Shown here piece after piece: positions 13,201 through 25,200 of a DNA stretch of 64,000 nucleotides. The notes beneath the pieces are model-generated. The model saw only the letters and a program-made list of their open reading frames with translations, searched no databases and was not told the origin of the DNA. Numbering within the stretch: position 1 is the stretch's first letter; every line of letters starts with the position of its first letter. This DNA comes from Liolophura sinensis. Lineage: Eukaryota > Mollusca > Polyplacophora > Chitonida > Chitonidae. The stretch spans positions 6,150,017-6,214,016 of the forward strand of contig NC_088307.1 of assembly GCF_032854445.1 (NCBI RefSeq), given 5' to 3'. A program made the translations under genes and the position numbers.

Positions 13201-16200
13201 GTATATGGAAAGCCCTGCAGTTTAAAATCAGATATTTGCCACGACACTCCACATGTGTAAAAGTACTGGGTAGTCATGCTTAATCTCCATGGAGTGTTCT
13301 CAAATTTACATTTGTGACAAAATAATGATGATGAAACAGTCAACCTGTTGCGAAGTGTATGTACTAAAATTATTATTAAAAAAATCTGGGGAAATCATGA
13401 ACTGTTGGTGTTAGGAGCAAAGACTAACTGCTCAGTGAAGCGTGAGCATGTTTATTACATTCTTGAACTGTCAGTATAATCTCTTGACCACCCTTAATGA
13501 TATCCCCTGTTGCTCAGTCGGTAGCAACCACAACCAGCGCAATGAATCCTGGGATACACTTTCACAGTCCCAGGGCGAAATTGTAGGTCATTTACCGCAA
13601 AACTTGAAAATCGTCTGATTTGTGAAAAATCTTGAGTATCCTAGCAATGTTTTCCTGTTGAACATGATCGGAAAACTTTGAAAAACAGGGAAATTATAAA
13701 AACATCGAGATCAGACTAAAATAAAATGGATTTTCAGTGGTTTTTAAAATTTTGTTTCATTTTTGAATTTTTTGTTGTTGGCTTGCCATAAAAACACAAT
13801 ATAAAACTGGAAATCATTCAAATTAATAAGTTAATTCATCATATGGACTAATGGCAAAGAACTGCTATGTACTACAAATGTGAGTTGGCGTTGTTGGTTC
13901 TAAAATGTTCTCACCAAGAGGTGGCAGAAATATTGTCAATCTGGTGAGTAAATCCTCCAAGTACAGTTAATCCTGTAAGTACAGTTAATCCTGCGAGTAC
14001 AGTAAATCCTACCAGTACAGTTAATCCTCCAAGTAGAGTTAATACTACGAGTACAGTTAATCCTACCAGTACAGTAGACCCTACCAGTATGGTTAATCCT
14101 ACAAGTACAGTTAATCCATCTAATCTAATGTGCATACATTATTATTGTTGTTTTTTTGTGACAGTGTGTTGCTGAGACAGAATCCACACAATGTTCACGA
14201 GTGGCACAAGCGCGTCAAATTGTTTGAAGGCAAACCAAGAGAGGTATGTAAATATCTGTGTACAGTAGATAGCTCAGTGGTTGTGTGTGTAGTCAAGAGG
14301 TATGTCAATATCTGTCTACAATAGATAGCTCAGTGGTTGTCTGTTTAGTCAAGAGGTATGTAAATATCTGTGTACAGTAGATAGCTCGGTGGTTGTCTGT
14401 TTAGTCAAGAGGTATGTCAATATCTGTGTACAGTAGATAGCTCAGTGGTTGTCTGTTTAGTCAAGAGATATGTAAATATCTGTGTACAGTAGATAGCTCA
14501 GTGGTTGTCTGTGTAGTCAAGAGGTATGTCAATATCTGTGTACAATAGATAGCTCAGTGGTTGTCTGTTTAGTCAAGAGGTATGTTAATATCTGTGTACA
14601 GTAGATAGCTCAGTGGTTGTCTGTGTAGTCAAGAGGTATGTCAATATCTGTGTACAATAGATAGCTCAGTGGTTGCCTGTTTAGTCAAGAGGTATGTAAA
14701 TATCTGTCTAAAATAGATAGCTCAGTGGTTGTGTGTGTAGTCAAGAGGTATGTCAATATCTGTCTACAATAGATAGCTCAGTGGTTGTCTGTTTAGTCAA
14801 GAGGTATGTCAATGTCTGTCTACAATAGATAGCTCAGTGGTTGTCTGTTTAGTCAAGAGGTATGTAAATATCTGTGTACAGTAGATAGCTCAGTGGTTGT
14901 CTGTGTAGTCAAGAGGTATGTCAATATCTGTCTACAACAGATAGCTCAGTGGTTGTCTGTTCAGTCAAGAGGTATGTAAATATCTGTGTACATTAGATAG
15001 CTCAGTGGTTGTGTGTGTAGTCAAGAGGTATGTCAATATCTGTCTAAAATAGATAGCTCAGTAGTTATCTGTTCAGTCAAGTTCACCTTGCTTCGTATGG
15101 AATGATAAATTTTTAGTTCACAGGTACAACGACCAATGAATCAGTTAAAGAACTGGGCAGTTTTAGTCATGAGAAGAGTATTGCTTAAATATAAATAACG
15201 CCAAAAGAAAAATGAATCCAAAGCAAAAGGGCCCTCTTTGCCTTATTCACCTAATCATTGTTCTCCGCCAGCTGATGGGCACCTGACCAATGAAGTTCCA
15301 TGCTCATTTCTAGCTCCCACTGTTTTGGTTGCAGTTAAAAGTCATGAAGGGACCTGCATGCCTGGAGTGGTTAGCGTAATCACCCAGAAGCCTCTCACCA
15401 ATGCGGTCGCTGTGAGTTCAAGTCCAGCTAATACTTCCTCTCCCACTGTACATGGGAAGGTTTTCCAGCAACCTGCGGATGGTCATGGTTTTCTCGCGAG
15501 CTCCTGCTTGGTTTCTTCCCGCCATGGGGTATATAGTTATATAGTATAGAAATATTCTTGAGTATGGCGTAAAAAACAATTCAGATAAATAAGTCAAGTC
15601 TGTAGGTCGGTCATGTGCCTGGCAAAGGTTGGTGGGTTTGCTCCTCCCATAATGCTGGTCACCGTCATATAAGTGAAATATTCTTGAGTATGGCGTAAAA
15701 CACTAATCAAATGACTATTAATAAATCAGTCGTCTCCTCTTCTGCCCAGATTATCAACACATTCACAGAAGCTGTTCAGACTGTTGACCCTAAGCTGGCC
15801 TCTGGCAAGCCACACACACTCTGGGTGGCATTTGCCAAGTTTTATGAGAGTGCAGGACAAGTAGATGATGTAAGTGTTTGGTATGATCATATTTTACTGT
15901 TTTATGTAGTTTTTTATCTGAGTGAGACATTTTTATCATGTGATAGTACTGGTGAAATTTCTCAAAAAGGTAGAAATATTTTATAATGAAATGGAACCTG
16001 ATGGTAAAAATGTAACTGGCCATAAAATATTAATCAGTGTCACATTCAACCAAAATGCAAGTTTAATTTACTATCAGTGTGTGTAACTGCAGGGTTTGCT
16101 AGATCTGCCTGTAATATTTTCCAGGGGATGCTTTCACAAAGCTTAGCCACTCCTGTTTCTTGTTATTGTTTTCACAAAAGACGTCTATGCTATAGCGCCG

Positions 16201-19200
16201 TATAAAGACGTTTATGTTATAGCGCCGTATAAAGACGTCTATGTTATAGCACCGTATAAAGACATCTATGTTATAGCGCCATATAAAGATGTCTATGTTG
16301 TAGCGCCGTATAAAGAAGTCTATGTTATAGCGCCGTATAAAGATGTCTATGTTGTAGCGCCGTATAAAGACATCTGTTATAGCGCCGTATAAAGAAGTCT
16401 ATGTTATAGCGCTGTATAAAGACGTCTGTTGTAGTGCCGTATAAAGACGTCTATGTTATAGCGTGATATAAAGACGTCTGTGTTATAGCGCTGTATAAAG
16501 ATGTCTGTTGTAGCGCCGTATAAAGACGTCTATGTTATAGCGCCGTATAAAGACGTCTGTTATAGCGCTATATAAAGACAACATGATGTACTAGAAAATT
16601 TATGGAAAAGTGATTTGCAAAGTTCTTTAAAAATGGGCCCAGTAGAAGTGCTTTTATTCAGTTTCTCCATTTACCTAGGTGATTTTGACACGTCAGCTGT
16701 ATAAACATATGAAGGGTTCTTGTGTGAGTCTGTCATCATGTTGTTCTTTTCTTCCCTGCTAGGCACGCGTGATTTTTGACAAGGCTGTGAAAGTGCCGTA
16801 CAAACACGTAGACGACCTTGCGTCTGTGTGGTGCGCCTGGGCTGAGATAGAGATTCTTCACGAGTAAGTGGCACTCAGTTTAAAACTGATAACATTTTGT
16901 TTGATTCTGATTGATTCATCCACATTTATATTGAACTACTGAGGAGGTTTTTTTTTTTTTGGAAATTTGATCCAAACAACGTTGATCTCGGCATGAAAGG
17001 TATCATTTTGAGGCCTGTATGTGCATCTGTAAGTCCATTTTTACATACTAAACGAGGCGAAATACAGTGTATTAGAAATAAGTGTCCATTGCCTGTAAGT
17101 GCTATAGCAACAAATTCAATTTTGTCATTTTTTGCAAAGAAACAGTAAGGCAGAAAAACAAGCAAAAGCTGCACTTCTTCTCCTTGGGGTAGAAAACATC
17201 ACTCTCTTTAAAGTGATCATTTAAAAAAGGGGGCATTTTCTGTTTACTTGTTTTTTTTTTGGGTGGGGGGGGGAGTAGTATTACTTGTATTTAGTATAAG
17301 CATAACAATACTGTATTCTAACATTACTCCAAAAATTTGAACATTAAAAAGCATTGGTTAACAAAATGTGCTCAAATTTATAATCTATACACAGTTGTCG
17401 TCCTTGTCACGGATGCTGTGTTCCATTTTGCTTATAAAATAGGGGGTTTGGGTTGTGCTGTCAGCATGTCTGCTTTCTTCAAGATTTGACAGCTCACATT
17501 TTCGGAGGATAAAGGCAAAATGAATTTACGTGTAATTGGTCAGGCAGTTAAGTTTAAAGGTGAAATATTCACCATTACTGACATCATATGACTGGGCAAG
17601 AGACACTTATCCCGTGTATGAGATCTACAGAGATGACATCAAACAGTAAGCATCTAGGTACCAAATACTATATCTGGATAAGCACAACTTGGGCAACGAT
17701 GTGGTTTTTCAACGTCCTCTTAGTAACCCGTCAAAAACGGTGGATTGCTGGCATTACAAGCAATTAAGTGATGAGGGTGAACAGCTTGCGCTTGATAATG
17801 ACAGACATCTCCCGTGATGCAAGGCTCTGATTGGATGAATTATTTCCCAACCATTCCATTGGCATGGACTTGCCCAAAATGATAATATCACAACCTAGAC
17901 CCTGACACATTAACAAAAAGGAGAGAACGGTTGTTTTCGGTGTTATTTTTCCCCCTATTGGCCTCATTATTTCATAATGTTAGAATAGAAATAAAACATT
18001 GCTGTCCACGGGAGTTGTCCACTATTTAAGAACAAGGGGTCGCACAGCTCCTGAGTTCTCAGACAGGGGACAACTCCTGTCTGCTATGCATTATTTTAGT
18101 GATTTGAGCATGGCAAACTACACTTTATTTCTGAAATCAAAGATTGCGCTATACAATTTTTAAGATTACATATTACAGAAATATTGTGATTTAAAGTTTT
18201 AATCAATGTTTTGTTCCTTTTAATTGATTTTAAGCATGTTGATCTATTTAGGTTTCTACTTCGGTTTTTCTCATTATATTGATGTGGTGTTAAGCCATAA
18301 TTATTCATTCATTTGAAGATGTTGTTGCCATACATCATCAGTTTTCTCCTCAGTGCAAATGTTTCCTTTATTCATTTACTTTCCGCATATGAAAGACCAA
18401 ACTTTAGTGCAATTTATTCACATTTTTAATTTGATTTTGGAGGTAAACCTCCATTGGTTGGTTTGGCCAGTTTCAGGGATTCACAATGAGTATAATTTTC
18501 TCAGCCTACACAGAATATGCTTGAATAAAAACCTTGCAAACATGTGAAAAGATTTTTGACTGGTTAATTTTGTGAAGGTTAAACTACATCAGGTGTCTGA
18601 AATTTGTCTGCTTGTTTAATCAGTACTGCAGGTATAGAGATGTATTAAAATATCAGATTTGTAGGGTAAATATATTGCGTGCCTATTGTAAAAAAAAAAA
18701 TCACATTTGGTTTAAAAATCTGCAGACATCCTGAGCAGGGTGTGAATTACAGATACATTTAGATGAATTTTTCTTTAATAAATTTCATATTAAGTTAAGA
18801 TTATCACAGTTCCTTCCTGAGTGGATATTTGTAACAGTACATGTAGGTTTTGTAAAAAAATTAATGCATTTAGTTTCACAAAGTCAGAAAACAAAACCAC
18901 TGCTTCAAGGATTTTAATTCCTCTGTTGCCAATCTGTAACGAATGAAATGAAAACAATTGGCTGTAATTGTTTATTTTTTTTAGGAATTACGAGGAGGCG
19001 TTGAAGCTGATGCAGAGGGTGACGACCCCTCCGTCAAGAAAAGTCTCTTACCATGATGAGGTCAGTGGTCATACAATGGGATGGGAATGAGTGTGGATCA
19101 ATCCTGTAGCTTCGCACACAGTTCTGAACGTGTTGTTGAACAGTGTTGCAGAGCTCGACTTAGAATTTGAAAATGAATGGCGGATTGCCGGTAGTTGTGA

Positions 19201-22200
19201 CATGCATGATCAATGCCTATTTTGTAATTTTTGAATACTGTTACTCAACATTGGGGGCCTCAGTGGCCAAGGTTGTTTGCATGCCAGTGCAGCGCAATGA
19301 CCCAGGAGCCTCTTACCAATGGTGTCACTGTGAGTTCAAGTCCAGCTCAGCTCTCTTTACGCAGGTGTGACGTGAATACTTGTGGACTAATGTACAGAGA
19401 TTCCTTCACTGATAGTTAGATACTTTGCTGATAATTTGTAGGCCTTATTGCCTGGAGAAAAGTTCATTTGCTTACACTATTTTCGAAAATTCAGGCTGTG
19501 AACAGGGGGAAGAAAATTCTGGATTTTTTTGTTATAAGCACTCCTACTATGTCTTACACATATTAAAACTCAAAATGATGGTGAGGTTGTTGTCATTGTT
19601 GTCATCAGGCAGAAACAGTTCAGAGTAGAGTTCACAAGTCACTCAAGGTCTGGTCGCTTTATGCAGATTTGGAGGAAGGCTTCGGAACGTTTAAGGTAAG
19701 ATCGGCTGTACTTTCCACCTTCTGTTGTTGACCTTTTAAAGAATAATGACCTTTTCTGACATGCTTTGCAATTCCCATTCTCTAGAATTGAAGATATTCT
19801 GTTTAATATTGTATTATAGTCTATTTACTGTGCCTTACTTATTTCCCAAAGAACTGCCATGTGACATCTTTCTATTTTAACATCTGTATGGTATCACCTT
19901 TCTATTTTAACATTGGTATGGTATCACCTTAATATTTTAGCATTTGTATGGTAACACCTTTCTATTTTAACATTTGTATGGTATCACCTTTCTATTTTAA
20001 CATCTGTATGGTATCACCTTTCTATTTTAACATTTGTATGGTATCACCTTTCTATTTTAACATTTGTATGGTATCACCTTTCTGTTTTAACATTTGTATG
20101 GTGACACCTTCTATTTTAACATTTGTATGGTATCACCTTTCTATTTTAACATTTGTATAGTATCACCTTTCTATTTTAACATTTGTATAGTATCACCTTT
20201 CTATTTTAACATTTGTATGGTAACACCTTTCTATTTTAACATTTGTATGGTACCACCTTTCTATTTTAACATTTGTATAATATCACCTTTCTATTTTAAC
20301 ATTTGTATGGTTATACATGTATATTGAAGGCTTTTTTTAAAAAAAAGTAACATGTCTTCCTCCCTAGTCAAGCATGTGAAGATCTGCCAGTAATCTGCGG
20401 ATGGTTGTGGGTTTCCCCCGGGCTTTGCCCATTTGCCTCCCACAATAATGCTGGCCTGAAATATTCTTGAGCACAGTTTATAAAAGCACCAATAAAGTAA
20501 ACAAATAAATTTGTTTATTTACTTATTTATTTATTTGATTGGTATTTCATGCCGTACCGGTAATCAAGAATATGTCACTTATACGATGGCAGTCAGCATT
20601 GTTGCGGGAGGAAACCGGGCCAAGCCCGGGGGGAAACCCATGACCATCCACAGGCTGCTGGCAGACCTTCAGAATTTTTACCAGTTAATGAGTTTGGGTA
20701 GACAGTGTGAGTGACAAAGGTGGTGAGCCTAGTCTGAAAAAAGAAGCCAGGGAGAGAACGGTGGTGGTTGTAGGGGTTGACTAAGCCTGTGCTCTGCTCA
20801 TTAAGACAATTCACAACTAATGTGGCTTTCAGAAGCTTCCAGAAAAAAAAAATTTATAAACTAGCATCATAATGATAAAGATGAATGACAATGAATGAGT
20901 GTTCACCTTAATTTCTGTTTTATGATCTTAAATACTGAACTTTCACAATCCTCATTGCACAGTTTTCTTTGAAAAATCCTTTTGTTATTTATTCATTCAT
21001 TATTAAAACTATTTTTTGTTATCCTGCCAGAGCTGTAAGGCTGTGTACGACCGTATAATAGACCTGAGGATCGCAACGCCACAGATTATCATCAATTATG
21101 GGATGTTCCTTGAGGAGAACAACTATTACGAGGAGGCCTTTAAGGTAATATATTACAAGTCATGTAAACTGTTGAAAGCGCATAAAATTTGAATTTTTTT
21201 TTCTTGGGAGGGCAAAAGCCAAGAACCCATGTCACACAACCCTGTCTGCTGAATGATCAAACAAGCCACATGACTTTAGTTACGTTTCGACCACAACACA
21301 GACAATTTGTGCGTTGCTTTACATGTTTTATTGTGCATACTGAATAACACCTGAGCATTAACCTGTTCCGAAGGGTATTATTCATTGAAGAACACACTAA
21401 AATCAAGTATATATTAGACGAAAGACTTATTAAACACTCTCCATGAAAATAGTTTAATTTATTTATTTAGAATTTTTCCAGCCAAGTAAAATGGTTTTAA
21501 AAAATCAGATTCTATGGTGGTCTGTAGTGACCCAGAAGACATCAGTGTGTCACATCCATACCGCCCATTCAGGAAATGCATTCATAGATCTGTATGTATA
21601 TGCCTTTAGAATAATGAAATCTAGCAGTGTGTTTGTTAAGTGACAATAAGTTTATGTGATCTCACTGGTCACTGGTACCTTTTTTTCTTCATAGCAAGGC
21701 CATGGTTTGATTCTAAATCACCACCAAAAATGACATTACCCATATTTTAAACTTCTGTTACATTTCTCAATAATAAAATGTCTGAAAGGAGAAATATTGC
21801 TATCAGGAATATCATATCACATCGTACAGCTTGGACCTGAATGAGTTACAAAGAAAGATTTTTTATTTGGGTTGTTCTCATAAGGCACACATCTGGTTTT
21901 CAGGTGACTGTACAATATCACTCAAAATGCTCTATGAAATGGGGTTTTTTTTTATGAAAGACAAAAAGCAGCATATGGCAACTCCATGCCATAACATCAT
22001 TTTATAGCATGACCCAATGAAAATCATGGATTTTATATGGCAGAACAAAGAATAAATTATAGCATCTAGTTTTCAAATGGGTTTTTAGTATAGGATCACT
22101 GCGTACGCTAAGTTGCATGTTTGTTTTTTTATAAAGACAGAAAGCAGCAGATTACTACACTCCATAACATAATTTTAAACAAAATATCTTTTTGCTTATA

Positions 22201-25200
22201 GTGAGTTAGCTACTGGATTAACATTAAATTTACATTTTATTATTTTTTCATACTAAAGGCCTCATAGTTGATTGTGCTGCATGTCATTTTCGCTCTTATT
22301 GATAAATTTTGATAAATTCTGACCTCATGTCTTGTATTTGTCACTAGGCCTATGAGAAAGGGATTGCGCTGTTCAAATGGCCCAACGTGTACGACATTTG
22401 GAACACTTACCTGACCAAATTCATCAACAGATACGTAAGTAACAGTTTTATTTAACATTCTGAGGATTCATATATATCAGGTAAGCATTATTTATTTAAG
22501 CTAAGTCTGGGAAAAAGACGTCATCTACTAACACGGGGAGGCAACTCATAAGTCTTCAGCTTATCCAGAAGGAGTGTTATTTGAACATGTGACACTAAGG
22601 GCTAGATAAGGCGAGCAGCAATACCTTAAACAGCGTGGCCTGTAAAAAGCTTGAAGTGATTTAACGCTATTTTATGTTAAATATGATGACAACATTTTCT
22701 ACTATTTAAGCATTCACATGAACAGTTAAAACTGAACCCTAACTGAGGTAAATCGACAAGAAACCATACTTCACCGGTTAGGTGTTACCATTTGCCAAGT
22801 ATCACACTGTCATAGCTGCTCTGGTTTTACTGTCTATGTTGTACGTCTTAAATTCTATCACTTACCACTCCGGGATCTTTATTATAGTGTATGTCCTTTG
22901 AAATGTCGATAATGATGGAAGGTTGACCAATGATGCGGGCAAAGGATTTTGCTTTATTTCAAAGCCTGGAGGTATTGCTGTGGACAGGTCCATCCATCCA
23001 TCCACGTACTGGATGTCCTTATGTCTATTACGTTGATAACCAGGAATATTTAATAATCTAGCTTAAAAAGTACCACCAGTTTTCTGCAAGGTAATGAAGA
23101 AAAAGGTGAAAAACACTCAGTAATTCATTGCAGGCCTGCAGTTCAAATCCAAATGATGTTTTAATGATTCCTTGTGTTGTTTACTCACATGTACATGTGA
23201 AGTTTGCCAGACATCTTGTGTGTACATGTACGTGAAGTTTGCCAGACATCTTGTGTGTACATGTACATGTGAAGTTTGCCAGACATCTTGTGTGTACATG
23301 TACATGTGAAGTTTGCCAAACATCTTGTGTGAAATGTACATGTGAAGTTTGCCAGACATCTTGTGTGTACATGTACATGTGAAGTTTGCCAGACATCTTG
23401 TGTGTACGTGTACATGTGAAGTTTGCCAGACATCTTGTTTGTACATGTACATGTGAAGTTTGCCAAACATCTTGTGTGTACATGTACATGTGAAGTTTGC
23501 CAGACATCTTGTGTGTACGTGTACATGTGAAGTTTGCCAGACATCTTGTTTGTACGTGTACATGTGAAGTTTGCCAGACATCCTGTGTGTACGTGTACAT
23601 GTGAAGTTTGCCAAACATCTTGTGTGTACATGTACATGTGAAGTTTGCCAGACATCTTGTGTGTACATGTACATGTGAAGTTTGCCAAACATCTTGTTTG
23701 TACATGTACATGTGAAGTTTGCCAAACATCTTGTGTGTACGTGTACATGTGAAGTTTGCCAGGGATCTTGTGTGTACATGTACATGAGAAGTTTGCCAGA
23801 CATCTTGTGTGTACATGTACATGTGAAGTTTGCCAGACATCTTGTTTGTACATGTACATGTGAAGTTTGCCAAACATCTTGTGTGTACATGTACATGTGA
23901 AGTTTGCCAGACATCTTGTGTGTACGTGTACATGTGAAGTTTGCCAGGCATCTTTTGTGTACATGTCTTATAATGTCTTTGCATGCTTCTTATTTGCGGT
24001 CTTGAACCTGCAGATTGTTGTGGGTTTCCCCAGGGCTCTGCCCGGTTTCCTCCCACCATAATGCTGGCCAACATCATAATAGTGAAATATTCTTGAGTAC
24101 GGCATTAAAAATAAATAAGTAAATGTTTGCAGGCTTGCATTGTTGAGTACATAACAACATATCTCTGTCTGAATTCTTGAAGTGAAACTTTTAACACTCT
24201 CGTCACCAGGGTGGCACAAAGCTCGAAAGAGCTCGTGACCTCTTTGAACAATGCCTAGAAAGCTGCCCAGCTAAATTTGCCAAAGGTGAGTAAAGCTTGG
24301 GTTCTTTCAGAGAAATTAATGGTAATTTGTGTGAAAAATTGATTCCTCTGAATATGTAAAAATGTACAGGTGTGGCAACCTTGAATAATGAGCAACTTTT
24401 GAATTGCCGTGCTCCTGCCGCAGTTACTCCCCTTTGTTATGTGACGTCATCACAGTGTTCATACGACAATGTTTTTGGCTTAAATCATAATGGAAATGAC
24501 AAAAAGAGTTTTCATTTTCAGAGATATAGACTGTCCCAAAGGATACAAAGAATTTCTCAGAGAAAAACAAACATCTAAATGAAAATTGACAGGGCTCTAC
24601 TAAAAGGAGACACCTTTGTGATGTGACTGAAATATTGATTAAAGTGACTGTAAAACCTACCTGTAAACGAGTATCTGTTACAAAGTCGAACCACTTTCTA
24701 ATCTGAAAAAGATCAATGCCCTGACACTGTCCTAGCTTTACATTAAATTGATTTGCACAAAAGGTGACACAGGTGAGTTAACGAGCTCTGTTTTTAGCCC
24801 TCTAGATTAAGGTATGGCGTGTAAATGAACATACTCGGATGGAAGGTTAAGCTGCTGTCAGCTGCATAAGTATTTGCTTACCCAATCATAGGATTGCAGT
24901 GGCCAACTATAGTACATGGATAGCCAGTCGTCCATAGCAAATTGCGTAACAAAAATCACTCAAGTGAGCTGGAGCTCTAACTTCCTTCTTTGGAAGTTTT
25001 TTACTAGGGTTGCAGTTTCCACCCATAGTAAACAGATTGCCAAATGTGGTTTGTGATTTGCATGCATAAACCCCTGACCACAATGGCACCTGTTACCACG
25101 GCAATGATTTACAGACGCTGCCCTGCAGTCTTTTTGCATGCGACAAAGATGCAGTCATTTTTATGACAGTATAGTAATATTGGCCTTTCTTGTTGATTTA

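Noticed and set aside
23117-24077. Three overlapping - strand frames of 259-298 codons with His/Cys/Thr repeats
   Set aside because: Produced by the stop-free 37-bp minisatellite in intron 15; all three frames are open at once, which no gene would show.
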